64,000 nucleotides of DNA from the NCBI RefSeq assembly GCF_030149425.1, contig NZ_JASBRQ010000005.1, forward strand, positions 1 through 64,000, given 5' to 3'. Shown piece by piece: positions 57,101 through 64,000 of the stretch. The position numbers and the translations under genes are program-made. Every line of letters begins with the position of its first letter. Position 1 is the stretch's first letter. This DNA is from Maricaulis sp. (GTDB lineage Bacteria; Pseudomonadota; Alphaproteobacteria; Caulobacterales; Maricaulaceae). The notes below the pieces were generated by a model. That model was not told the origin of the DNA, did no database searches, and saw nothing but the letters and a program-made list of their open reading frames with translations.

Positions 57101-57745
57101 GTTAATGCCGCCGGCATCGGTCGAGCCCGGGTGGAAGGTGCCGTAGCCGATCTGGTTGACGAGAACGCCGGCGTCGAAGACGTCGGTCGGGATCGGGCTG
57201 AACAGCATGCCATAGGTCGGCAGGGTGTAGAGCGGATCCTGAAGCGCCAGGAGGGTGACGTCAGCGCCCGGGAAGTCCTCAACACCGAACTGGCCGTCCG
57301 GATGGTTCATCGTGTCGACGGCAAAGGTCAGGCCCTGCGTGTCGGAGAGGAATTGCTGCCCCGTCCCGATCCAGTTGAACAGTGCGTCAAACGTATCCTC
57401 GCCATAGGCGATGATCGGAACCGCCGACTGACCGAAGCCATAGGTGCTGTCCGGCTGGCTGTTGAAACAGTGGGCCGCGGAGATCACCGTGCGCGCATTC
57501 ACCAGGGAACCGGTACAGTTGAAGAAAATGCTGCCGGAGCCTTGGTCCCAGTAGAAAATCTGGACCACGCCGTCCCAGCCCTGGGCAAAGGCCTGGGCGC
57601 CGCTATCACCGACATCATCGCGGAACGGAATGGCTTCAGCCGGGGCCGCCGTCATGGCGGTGACACCCGCCAGGGCCAGCACCATGGCGGATGTGGTCGA
57701 GGTCAGCGTCTTTTTGAACGCTGAGGTTGCGGTTTCGAGTTTCAT
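54143..57745 (-). CDS. Autotransporter with an N-terminal trypsin-like serine protease domain
   Basis: A 1200-residue type V secreted protein. The signal peptide (MKLETATSAFKK.. to PAEA, about residue 38) is followed by a chymotrypsin-fold domain with H92 (TVISAAHC), D162 (GADVTLLAL) and S327 (AGGDSGGPL). Glycine-rich beta-helix passenger repeats follow (about 450-840, for example LEIIGDYVQSSGGVLMADI), then a 12-strand autotransporter barrel ending VSVSFSLPF. The start at 57745 has AGGAGG upstream. It probably releases or displays an active protease; the substrate is unknown. Confidence 0.94.
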   Translation of the reverse strand: MKLETATSAFKKTLTSTTSAMVLALAGVTAMTAAPAEAIPFRDDVGDSGAQAFAQGWDGVVQIFYWDQGSGSIFFNCTGSLVNARTVISAAHCFNSQPDSTYGFGQSAVPIIAYGEDTFDALFNWIGTGQQFLSDTQGLTFAVDTMNHPDGQFGVEDFPGADVTLLALQDPLYTLPTYGMLFSPIPTDVFDAGVLVNQIGYGTFHPGSTDAGGINGLRRAGENMLGMMGSQNDFFNALAQNALYNAPATSNQSLYWTDFDLPGRTGTCVRGPDPFLLGATNSIVCDDNNGFDGGFIDGDTLLLPSPSIDYFPGDALDNEVATAGGDSGGPLMAMNIHDSPLILGVLSGGFVGGFFHSAGQTYGEVSYYNPLFNFHQFISENNPYKYVSANAGDGNWSDATHWIQTMDPNYFIYDGSGNIVNGLPTGPEPGVGGTGPQEGIAFDTPVEDFTTSGGLAPQEPLDSQKANGFAVADSSVAPGGFQTLSGDIIANDAANGLVVGTGTGAAANTAAGIAGKAPVQDGTPGVFTDFVATGFVADAGVAEAPAGGWAGQSSSTGNRGAATGPGSTDFVPDNNYGFGSAVAQFFEVTLDADGTTTADLPFVEIDKLNIRGDGAALDILDTSTILSMINVEVFDGLLNVDGLLGTREVVLWGGTLTGSGQLDLFETNLLFGNGVSQSGTLFNIGGMVNAGAIGATGTLEIIGDYVQSSGGVLMADIGPGNTSDNLLIDGDYSLNGALILNPVAGYTPRYGDSFEIITASGIGIGTFAAVSDLPGVLTPVMSYGASTTGVTLNALPYSTEATFTNFFQANLAEQLHAARDTDYAALEDIYGGLDLMSGDTLLSSLNSLSPWESVLFDRSARLHTDTLSRALRNHIGDFNSATGGVNSVMASAKQANGLALNPELAGLAMAASAKEGHGAHGDDRDMRVFGSFGLVNGSGETLPGASDGEIEGDYVVVGFDASIGHNLRAGVALGFADSDNIMGATFGSTDNSVETEQYTAFLSYDQDRVHASVALHASQHESESTRLVNVGATTTSAARYDADGFGIDGSFRYDILPEANYNLAAIAGLSYSETEFDATSTTSLVGGLDIDGRSYESLITRVGGAYSFDAGSGVMLGMYAGYAKELGDSTELFSASFSAAPGVAVFANGDGKLDTNWLEFAGSMSVPLENGGSLAFTYEATSDRDYAEGDTVSVSFSLPF

Positions 57746-58101
57746 CAGAGGTCCCCTCCTTGAGCAAACACGGAGCGAGCGCAAGGAGTGGCAATCAATC
57801 CCCCCGCACCCTGTCTTATATTTCTAGTAACGCTAGATACACATTATGCGCTAGCTCTGTGCAAGCTTCCCACCTCCGGTTTAGGCAGAAAAACCTGTTA
57901 CGCGACCGAACTGTTGCGCAAAACCCACATGTATAGACTATTACCTGTGGCGCCTGCTTCTGGCGCCCGTCACGGCGGCGTTATGCGGCCGATCCGCACG
58001 GCGGCTCGACAGGGGCTCGCAGCCATATTAATTGAGCCCCAAATCCTTCCGCGGGATCGTATCGAAATCCCGCCCAGCGACATAATCCGGGGAGACGCGC
58101 C
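57746..58101. other. Intergenic region between the autotransporter and mmsA
   Basis: These 356 bases hold no supportable gene. They must contain two divergent promoters, one for each neighbour. The stretch 57815-57950 is more AT-rich than its surroundings and contains TCTAG-N5-CTAGA (57823-57837) and several -10-like TATA/TATT elements; none is convincing enough to assign. Confidence 0.5.
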
Positions 58102-59601
58102 ATGAGCCGCGACATTCATCATTTCTTCAATGGCAAGAGCTTTGAGGGCCAGTCCGGCCAGTATGGCGATGTCTACAATCCCAGCACGGGCGAAGTTCAG
58201 GCCCGCGTCCAGTTCGCCACGGTTGATGAGGTCAACGCGGCTGTCGCTGGTGCCAAGGCAGGCCAGCAGGCCTGGGCGGCGATGAACCCGCAGCGCCGGG
58301 CCCGCGTCCTGATGAAGTATAAAATGCTGGTCGAAGCGGAGATGGACAGCCTGGCCGAAATGCTGTCCTCCGAACACGGCAAGGTTATCGCCGATGCCAA
58401 GGGCGACATTATTCGCGGCCTGGAAGTGGTCGAGTTCGCCATGGGCGTGCCGCACCTGATGAAGGGCGAGTACACTGAAAGCGCTGGTCCGGGCATTGAT
58501 GTCTTCTCCATGCGCCAGCCGCTCGGCGTCGTCGCCGGCATTTCGCCGTTCAACTTCCCGGCGATGATCCCGATGTGGTTCATGGGCATGGCGCTGTCGA
58601 CCGGCAATGCGCTGGTGCTCAAGCCGTCAGAAAAGGATCCGTCGGTTCCGGTTCGTCTCGCCGAGCTGTGGATGGAAGCGGGCCTGCCCGAGGGTGTGCT
58701 GCAGATCGTTCATGGCGACAAGACCGCCGTGGACGCGCTCCTGCACCATGACGATATCAAGGCGGTCTCCTTTGTCGGTTCGTCCAATATCGCCCAGTAT
58801 ATCGCCGCGACCTGCGCCAATAATGGCAAGCGTTTCCAGGCCATGGGCGGTGCCAAGAACCACGGCATCATCATGCCGGATGCGGATATGGACCAGGTGG
58901 TGAAGGACTTCCTGGGCGCGGCCTACGGTTCGGCCGGCGAACGCTGCATGGCGCTGCCGGTTGCCGTTCCGGTCGGCCAGGACACGGCGGATGAATTCGT
59001 CGCGCGGATGAAGGAAGAAGCCCAGAAGCTCCAGGTCGGCGTCTCGACCGATCCGGATGCGCATTATGGCCCGGTCGTCTCTGCGGCGCACCGTGCCAGC
59101 ATCGAGAAATGGATCCAGACCGGTGTCGATGAGGGCGCTGATCTGCTGCTCGACGGTCGCGACTTCTCGCTGCAGGGCCACGAGAACGGCTTCTTCATCG
59201 GTCCGTCCCTGTTCGACAAGGTGACGCCGGAAATGACCTCCTACCAGGAGGAGATTTTCGGCCCGGTGCTGCAGGTGGTGCGCGCCAATGACCTGGAAGA
59301 GGCGGCCAGCCTGCCGAGCCAGCACCAGTACGGCAATGGCGTGGCCATCTTCACCCGCAATGGTCTCGCGGCGCGCGAATTTGCCGCCAAGGTCAATGTC
59401 GGCATGGTCGGTATCAATGTGCCGATCCCGGTGCCGGTCGCCTACCACTCCTTCGGTGGCTGGAAGCGCTCGGCCTTCACTGACACCAACCAGTACGGCA
59501 CTGACGGCATCCGCTTCTTCACCAAGATCAAGACCGTGACCCAGCGCTGGCCGTCCGGCGAGATCGGTGACCAGGCCTTCGTCATTCCGACGATGCAGTA
59601 A
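58102..59601 (+). CDS. mmsA: CoA-acylating methylmalonate-semialdehyde dehydrogenase
   Basis: A 499-residue aldehyde dehydrogenase that converts methylmalonate or malonate semialdehyde to propionyl- or acetyl-CoA in valine and inositol catabolism. FNFPAMIPMWF and GAAYGSAGERCMALPVAV (catalytic Cys) are the MmsA-specific forms of the ALDH motifs. The C-terminus (GIRFFTKIKTVTQRWPS) is also typical. GGGGAG precedes the ATG. No other valine-pathway gene is adjacent. Confidence 0.95.
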   Translation: MSRDIHHFFNGKSFEGQSGQYGDVYNPSTGEVQARVQFATVDEVNAAVAGAKAGQQAWAAMNPQRRARVLMKYKMLVEAEMDSLAEMLSSEHGKVIADAKGDIIRGLEVVEFAMGVPHLMKGEYTESAGPGIDVFSMRQPLGVVAGISPFNFPAMIPMWFMGMALSTGNALVLKPSEKDPSVPVRLAELWMEAGLPEGVLQIVHGDKTAVDALLHHDDIKAVSFVGSSNIAQYIAATCANNGKRFQAMGGAKNHGIIMPDADMDQVVKDFLGAAYGSAGERCMALPVAVPVGQDTADEFVARMKEEAQKLQVGVSTDPDAHYGPVVSAAHRASIEKWIQTGVDEGADLLLDGRDFSLQGHENGFFIGPSLFDKVTPEMTSYQEEIFGPVLQVVRANDLEEAASLPSQHQYGNGVAIFTRNGLAAREFAAKVNVGMVGINVPIPVPVAYHSFGGWKRSAFTDTNQYGTDGIRFFTKIKTVTQRWPSGEIGDQAFVIPTMQ

Positions 59602-59629
59602 GCTCGAGAGCAGCGTGGACCGGAGACGA

Positions 59630-60022
59630 TCAGCTGTCGTCTTCGGTCACGCTGGTCTGTTCGCGCAGCCAGTCCAGCGCTGCGGCGCGGTCCTTGACCA
59701 CTTTGATGCGCAGATTGCCGGCCTCGAACACCGGCCAGGTCGTCGACAAGTCCCAGGTCCGTGAGATCTGCGAGGGCACATAGGCGAGGGTGATGGGGTG
59801 GTCCATCGCCAGCATGAAGTCTTCGGCGATGTTCTCGACCTTGTTGCGAGACAGCGAGTTATCCAGGCGCGAGCTGTCGACCAGGATGTGGGTAGCGTCG
59901 ATTTCGGCCACCAGTTCTCGTGTCCGCTCGATCGCCCAGCCGGTCTCCTGATTGGTGATATCACCAATACTCGTCACTTCTAAGGTTCGGGGAATATCCA
60001 GGATTCCAACCCGAATTGGCAT
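59630..60022 (-). CDS. SpoIIAA/STAS-like small protein (paralogue 2 of 3)
   Basis: A 130-residue protein: MPIRVGILDIPRTLEVTSIG, a helix, THILVDSSRLDNSLS, a helix, LAYVPSQ and the final KDRAAALDWLREQT. Strand-helix order and the AxDWL tail align with the gene directly upstream and with 10223-10654. The VDxSR/L turn occupies the place of the STAS phosphoserine loop. The ATG at 60022 aligns with the paralogue; a longer frame is possible. Convergent with mmsA. Role unknown. Confidence 0.68.
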   Translation of the reverse strand: MPIRVGILDIPRTLEVTSIGDITNQETGWAIERTRELVAEIDATHILVDSSRLDNSLSRNKVENIAEDFMLAMDHPITLAYVPSQISRTWDLSTTWPVFEAGNLRIKVVKDRAAALDWLREQTSVTEDDS

Positions 60023-60101
60023 CACGCACCCATACACATTTTGAATTGTATTCTAATTATATTTGATTGGGTGGCCGGTCAGCAAGTCATGTGAAATGAC
60101 C

Positions 60102-60572
60102 TTAAGGGACTGATTTGTTATGGTTAATGCGTGGTAACCTTAGGCTATTTGCGGGTGTTTTGCGCTTGACCGGTTGAGTGCCGAGGGCCCGTGCAGGTGA
60201 CCCGGTCTCGCTGCGCAGCCAGTCCAGCGCCAGGTCGGGAGTGGTGAACACCCGGCAGCGATTGTCGATTTCGCGCGACAGGGCCCAGGCGGCCGCATGA
60301 TGGGCATCGCTCCATTGTAGGGGCGGGAGGAAGGCGATGGGCAGCGGGCTGCCGAGCGCGAGCACGAAATCCTCAAGGATTTCCACCGAATGCGGCGGAG
60401 AGTTGATCACTTCGGCGGCGCGGACATCGACAAGCACACCGCGCGCTTGCGAGCTGAGCACCAGTTCGCGCACTTTTTCATGGGCCGCACCGGTCTGTAC
60501 CCGCGTTGCGGGTCCGGACTGCGTCATGGATACAATTCTATCCCGTTCGAGAAGGCTGACCCCTACCGACAT
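60102..60572 (-). CDS. SpoIIAA/STAS-like small protein (paralogue 3 of 3)
   Basis: A 156-residue protein. MSVGVSLLERDRIVSMTQSG aligns with the neighbour's start, then GVLVDVRAAEVINS, LPIAFLPP and TTPDLALDWLRSETG; a basic tail of about 26 residues (QPVKRKTPANSLRLPRINHNK) follows and is absent from the other copies. The ATG at 60572 aligns with the paralogue and has GGTGAGT upstream, like the copy at 10654. Probably co-transcribed with the next gene, 79 bp away. Confidence 0.65.
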   Translation of the reverse strand: MSVGVSLLERDRIVSMTQSGPATRVQTGAAHEKVRELVLSSQARGVLVDVRAAEVINSPPHSVEILEDFVLALGSPLPIAFLPPLQWSDAHHAAAWALSREIDNRCRVFTTPDLALDWLRSETGSPARALGTQPVKRKTPANSLRLPRINHNKSVP

Positions 60573-60921
60573 ACTCACCACACACACTGTTCTTCTTCTT
60601 GTTCGCTCTAACGGCGAAGGGCGTGACATATAAGTGTCATGCGGGGCCTGCCAGTATTTGAAAATGAGAATCACCTACCATTTGGCGACCTGTGTGTTTC
60701 CTGCACGCCAGACGATTGATTAACGCGGGATTACGGTCTGATCCTGGTGTCGAAGCGGTGCTGCTCCAGCGTTCCCCCGGTGTTGTCCTGGCGCTCCCCC
60801 GGCGCTCCCCCGGCGCTCCCCCGGTGCTGCCCCGGACCGGTCCCGGTGCGCGCCAGCATGTCCTATTGCCTGATCAGGTGCGCGCGGGCATGGTCCGGTC
60901 GCGATTGAAAGGACCGACTGT
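60573..60921. other. Intergenic region with short tandem repeats
   Basis: A 349-base gap between two divergent genes. It contains the promoter region of the SpoIIAA-like gene (including an ACACACACTG tract), the 11-bp tandem repeats listed separately, and the upstream region of the alcohol dehydrogenase. I see no supportable gene. Confidence 0.5.
60790..60833. repeat. 11-bp tandem repeat
   Basis: GGCGCTCCCCC occurs three times in perfect tandem (60790-60822) and a fourth, degenerate copy follows (GGTGCTGCCCC). Looser relatives lie on the left side (GCGTTCCCCC at about 60769). This is a minisatellite-like array about 90 bases before the alcohol dehydrogenase start. Confidence 0.85.
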
Positions 60922-62067
60922 ATGACTGCCTCAGCCTTCTCCTTCCGCACCGTGCCGCACATTCATGCCGGCGCCGGCGCGGCCCGCCAGCTGGCCCGTC
61001 TGGCTGCACCGCTGATCGGCAGCCGCAAGCGGGTCTTCCTGGTGACCGATCAGGGCGTGCGCAAGGCGGGGCTGATCGACGCGGCAACGGCGTCGCTGGA
61101 GGAGGCCGGTCTGCAGGTCGAGATCTATGACCGGGTGGTCGCCGATCCGCCGAAGAGCGTGGTTCTGGAGGCCGAGGACAAGGCGCGCGGTTTCGGGGCG
61201 GAAGTTGTGCTCGGACTGGGCGGCGGCTCCTCGATGGATACCGCCAAGGTCGTCGCGCTGTTGCTGGGCTCGTCGCAAACGCTGGATGACATGTATGGCG
61301 TCAATAATGCCACCGGTCCGCGCCTGCCGCTGATCCTGATCCCGACCACCGCCGGGACCGGCTCGGAGGTGACGCCGATCTCGGTTCTGACTGTCGGTGA
61401 AAGCACCAAGATGGGGATTAACGCACCCGCGCTCTACGCCGATCTGGCCGTGCTGGATGCCGAGCTGACCTATGGCCTGCCGCGGGCGGTCACGGCGGCG
61501 ACCGGAATTGATGCCATGGTGCATGCGATCGAGGCCTATACCTCCAAGATCGAGAAAAACCCGGTATCCGACGCCCTCGCGCTGGCCGGGCTGAAAAAGC
61601 TGCACGGTGCCATCGAAACCGCCTGCCGTGACGGCTCCGACCGCCAGGCCCGCGAAGACATGTTGCTCGGAGCGCTGCTCGCCGGCCAGGCCTTTGCCAA
61701 TGCGCCGGTCGGTGCCGTGCATGCCCTCGCCTACCCGCTGGGCGGCGTTTTCCATGTTCCCCACGGTCTCTCGAACTCGCTGATGCTGCCGCCGGTGCTG
61801 CGTTATAATGCCAGCGCGGCCGAGCCGCTCTATGCCGAGCTTGCCTCCCATCTCGGCCTGCATGCCTCGACGGATGGTCTTGTCACCGAGATGGAGCGGA
61901 TCGCCGACAGTGTCGGTATCGAAACCCGCCTGACCCAGGTCGGTGTCAGCCATAATGATCTGCCGCGCCTGGCCGAAGAGGCGATGGAGGTGAAACGCCT
62001 CTTGGTCAATAATCCCCGCGAGATGACGCTGGAGGCCGCCCAGGCCTGTTATGAGGCTGTATTGTGA
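60922..62067 (+). CDS. Iron-containing alcohol dehydrogenase
   Basis: A 381-residue group III ADH. LGLGGGSSMDTAKVVALL is the nucleotide motif, IPTTAGTGSEVTPISVLT follows, and metal ligands fall in ATGIDAMVHAIEAYTS, AVHALAYPLGG and FHVPHGLSNSLMLP. It oxidises alcohols or reduces aldehydes with NAD(P). Overlaps the thioesterase start (GTGA), so the two are coupled. Confidence 0.92.
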   Translation: MTASAFSFRTVPHIHAGAGAARQLARLAAPLIGSRKRVFLVTDQGVRKAGLIDAATASLEEAGLQVEIYDRVVADPPKSVVLEAEDKARGFGAEVVLGLGGGSSMDTAKVVALLLGSSQTLDDMYGVNNATGPRLPLILIPTTAGTGSEVTPISVLTVGESTKMGINAPALYADLAVLDAELTYGLPRAVTAATGIDAMVHAIEAYTSKIEKNPVSDALALAGLKKLHGAIETACRDGSDRQAREDMLLGALLAGQAFANAPVGAVHALAYPLGGVFHVPHGLSNSLMLPPVLRYNASAAEPLYAELASHLGLHASTDGLVTEMERIADSVGIETRLTQVGVSHNDLPRLAEEAMEVKRLLVNNPREMTLEAAQACYEAVL

Positions 62068-62492
62068 GCGAAAAGCGTACCCGTTCCGACTATGCGCGCT
62101 GGCGTGATCTGCCGACCCGCTGGGCCGACAATGATATTTACGGCCATATCAACAACGCCGCCTATTACGGGTTTTTCGATACGGCGGTGAACTGCTTCCT
62201 GATCGAGGAGGCGGGGCTTGATATTCATGCCGGAGGCGTGATCGGCCTGGTGGTGGAAACCGGCTGTTCCTACTTCGCGCCGCTGGCTTATCCCGAAACG
62301 GTCCAGGCAGGCCTTCGTGTCGCCCGTATCGGCAATTCCTCGGTGCGCTATGAACTCGGCCTGTTCAAGACGGACAGCGATGGGCCCGCCGCTCAGGGTC
62401 ATTTCGTGCATGTCTATGTCGATCGCGAAACGCGCCGCCCCGTTGCCCTGCCGCAGGCAATGCGCTCGGCCCTGGAGGCGATCCATGCGTGA
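62064..62492 (+). CDS. Hot-dog-fold acyl-CoA thioesterase
   Basis: A 142-residue protein of the 4-hydroxybenzoyl-CoA thioesterase/YbgC group. TRWADNDIYGHINNAAYYGFFD holds the catalytic Asp and the H/N pair. It probably cleaves acyl-CoA. The GTG at 62064 overlaps the ADH stop; the end overlaps a tiny membrane peptide gene. Confidence 0.88.
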   Translation: MSEKRTRSDYARWRDLPTRWADNDIYGHINNAAYYGFFDTAVNCFLIEEAGLDIHAGGVIGLVVETGCSYFAPLAYPETVQAGLRVARIGNSSVRYELGLFKTDSDGPAAQGHFVHVYVDRETRRPVALPQAMRSALEAIHA

Positions 62493-62583
62493 GGTCCGTA
62501 GCCCGCTCCTTCTGGTCCTGGCCGCTCTGGTAACGACGGGTCTGCTCGCTGTCGCAATCTGGCGGCTCTGGCCGGCAGGTTGA
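62485..62583 (+). CDS. Tiny single-helix membrane peptide
   Basis: A 32-residue peptide, MREVRSPLLLVLAALVTTG.., then a hydrophobic helix ending IWRLWPAG. Its ATG lies inside the last codons of the thioesterase gene, giving an eight-base overlap (ATGCGTGA), and a GGAGG stretch sits upstream (62475-62479). The single basic-flanked helix is what a small membrane protein should look like, but no homologue is known to me. Confidence 0.45.
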   Translation: MREVRSPLLLVLAALVTTGLLAVAIWRLWPAG

Positions 62584-62631
62584 GATTTGCGCATTGACCT
62601 GACAGCAAGGCTTCTGCTTTAGGCTCACCCC

Positions 62632-63777
62632 ATGGCCACCCCGACCGATCGTCTCAAAGCGCGTATCGCATCCGGCGAATTATCGCCCGATGCTGACCAG
62701 GAGCGTGCGGCTGTGGCTCTTGGTGCCCTGCAGGCGCGCCTGGCCCAATGGACGCCGGGCAAGCGCGGCTGGTTTTCCAAGCCCAAGCCGGCGCCCAAGG
62801 GGCTTTATCTCTGGGGCGGTGTCGGGCGTGGCAAATCCATGCTGATGGACCTGTTCTACGACGATGCCCCGACGCAGCCGAAACGGCGCGTGCATTTTCA
62901 CGAATTCATGCAGGATGTGCATGGCCGCATCGCGGAGTGGCGGCAGTTGAGCGAGCTTGAGCGCAAGCGGCGCCCGGAATATGTAAAAGGCGCCGGCGAT
63001 GATCCAATCCCGCCGGTCGCGCGCGCTCTGATCGGCTCGTCGCGCCTGCTCTGCTTCGACGAATTCCAGGTCACCGATATTGCCGATGCGATGATCCTCG
63101 GCCGTCTTTTCGAGGCACTCTATGCTGAGGGCATCGTCGTCGTTGCGACATCAAACCGCTTCCCGGACGATCTCTACAAGGACGGCATCAATCGGAAGCT
63201 CTTCCTGCCCTTCATCGACGAGCTGAAGTCGCGCATGGAGCTGTTCGAGCTCAATGGCGGTGTCGATCATCGCTTGCGCCAGCTGGAAGCGGCGCCGGTT
63301 TACTACTGTCCGCTCGACACCGATGCAGAGCTGGCCATGGATGATGCCTGGGACCGGCTGACCCATTGTGCGGCGCCGCAAAGCTGCACCCTGATCGTCA
63401 ATGGCCGCGAGCTGCTCGTCGAGCGCGAGGCTGCGGGCGTGGCGCGGTTCCAATTCGAGGAATTATGCGCCCGGCCGCTGGGGGCGGCAGACTATCTCGC
63501 GATCGCGCGACGGTTTCACACCCTGCTGCTCGATCGCACCCCGAAGCTCTCACCGGACAAGCGCAATGAGGCCAAGCGCTTCGTGACCCTGATCGACACG
63601 CTTTATGAAGCGCGGACCAAGCTGGTGATGAGCGCTGATGCCGAGCCGCAGGACCTCTACCCGGATGGCGACGGAGCCTTCGAGTTTGAACGTACGGTGT
63701 CGCGCCTGATCGAAATGCGCTCGCATGATTACCTGGCCGCCGAGCGACGCGAGGTCGAGGAAACGTCCGGGGCGTGA
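62632..63777 (+). CDS. zapE: Cell division ATPase ZapE (AFG1-like)
   Basis: A 381-residue AAA-type ATPase that interacts with FtsZ in E. coli. Walker A is YLWGGVGRGKSMLMD; RRVHFHEFMQDVHGRI, LLCFDEFQVTDIADAMILGRLF (Walker B with DEFQ) and VVATSNRFPDDLYKDGINR are specific to the AFG1/ZapE family. Standard length. The ATG follows a weak ribosome site. Confidence 0.93.
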   Translation: MATPTDRLKARIASGELSPDADQERAAVALGALQARLAQWTPGKRGWFSKPKPAPKGLYLWGGVGRGKSMLMDLFYDDAPTQPKRRVHFHEFMQDVHGRIAEWRQLSELERKRRPEYVKGAGDDPIPPVARALIGSSRLLCFDEFQVTDIADAMILGRLFEALYAEGIVVVATSNRFPDDLYKDGINRKLFLPFIDELKSRMELFELNGGVDHRLRQLEAAPVYYCPLDTDAELAMDDAWDRLTHCAAPQSCTLIVNGRELLVEREAAGVARFQFEELCARPLGAADYLAIARRFHTLLLDRTPKLSPDKRNEAKRFVTLIDTLYEARTKLVMSADAEPQDLYPDGDGAFEFERTVSRLIEMRSHDYLAAERREVEETSGA

Positions 63778-63880
63778 TTCCGCTTCGTTAATTGAACGGT
63801 AAGTTCCCCGCAACGGCCTGGTTTTCCTCGCTGAGTATTTTGTGCCCTTGAGTGAATACGGACCAATTCAGGGGGGATCC

Positions 63881-64000
63881 ATGCTGACGGCAATTATGTC
63901 GCTCGCAGCGACGACGCTGGCACAGGGCGATGCGACAGACTGGAGCGCTCTGGCGCGCAGTGACATTGAATTCATGCACGCCCAGACCGAGGCGCATCAC
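63881..64000 (+). CDS. N-terminal fragment of a secreted protein (cut by the window edge)
   Basis: An ATG at 63881 with AGGGGGG upstream opens a frame that continues to the edge. The first 15 residues MLTAIMSLAATTLAQ look like a short signal peptide, followed by GDATDWSALARSDIEFMHAQ. The start of the mature part resembles secreted hydrolases, but the fragment is too short to name. Confidence 0.6.
   Translation, partial: MLTAIMSLAATTLAQGDATDWSALARSDIEFMHAQTEAHH

Noticed and set aside
54107-57724. Open frame of 1205 codons on the plus strand, antisense to the autotransporter
   Set aside because: The minus-strand protein has a signal peptide, a complete protease triad, a barrel, a ribosome site and a terminator. 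The plus frame is low-complexity Gly/Ala/Arg/Val and shows no domain.
60692-60925. Plus-strand frame of 77 codons before the alcohol dehydrogenase
   Set aside because: It is made largely of the 11-bp tandem repeat and its translation is low-complexity Pro/Arg.

Overview
The window is about 64 kb of GC-rich (roughly 60-65% by eye), densely packed bacterial chromosome. Gene content points to an alphaproteobacterium, most likely an aerobic marine or aquatic one near the Maricaulales/Hyphomonadales/Caulobacterales. Indicators are a RegB/RegA redox system with SCO next to it, an acnA-ccmABCD-ispZ-ftsY-mtaB neighbourhood of a kind common in alphaproteobacteria, a large TonB-dependent receptor with secreted peptidases, an intracellular PHA depolymerase, and an arsR-arsC-aquaporin cassette like the rhizobial one. 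The family placement is inference. I found no rRNA, tRNA, CRISPR array, insertion sequence or prophage.

Layout. 1-6.8 kb: a truncated gene, a DAACS-type symporter, a peroxide-defence block (ahpD and ahpC divergent from oxyR), then a hybrid sensor kinase with an apparent single-base frameshift and a single-domain response regulator. 6.8-16.6 kb: mixed housekeeping (ArsC-like thioredoxin-fold protein, CitE-like lyase, pyridoxal kinase, serine hydrolase, epoxide-hydrolase-like enzyme, RarD, aspartate-semialdehyde dehydrogenase, cold-shock protein with a strong terminator, glycerophosphodiesterase lipoprotein). 16.6-27.3 kb: cation:proton antiporter, class A penicillin-binding protein, an unrecognised secreted protein, PHA depolymerase, SCO protein divergent from regB-regA, and a DUF1223 protein. 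27.3-38.8 kb: aconitase divergent from ccmA-ccmB and, after an opposing DUF5694 gene, ccmC-ccmD-ccmG; then MarR with a lysine/alanine tail, ispZ/yciB, an EamA permease, ftsY and mtaB.

38.8-50.6 kb: TonB-dependent receptor, a DUF885 lipoprotein peptidase, an M61-type peptidase, two tandem short-chain dehydrogenases and the sdhCDAB operon with a clear terminator. 50.6-54.1 kb: acyltransferase, degenerate methyltransferase-like protein, arsR-arsC-aquaporin operon and a striking nested inverted repeat. 54.1-64 kb: a 1200-residue trypsin-type autotransporter, mmsA, two tandem SpoIIAA-like proteins (a third paralogue lies near 10.4 kb), an iron-dependent alcohol dehydrogenase with a thioesterase and a tiny membrane peptide, zapE, and the start of a secreted protein.

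Themes. Respiration and redox control dominate: aconitase, complex II, cytochrome c maturation, SCO and RegBA sit within about 26 kb, and OxyR/AhpCD handle peroxide. No obviously new defence or mobile system is visible. The most unusual items are the SpoIIAA-like paralogue trio, the MarR regulator with an H1-like tail, the nested inverted repeat after the ars operon, the frameshifted kinase, and a recurring pattern of convergent genes sharing stop codons through 4-bp overlaps.
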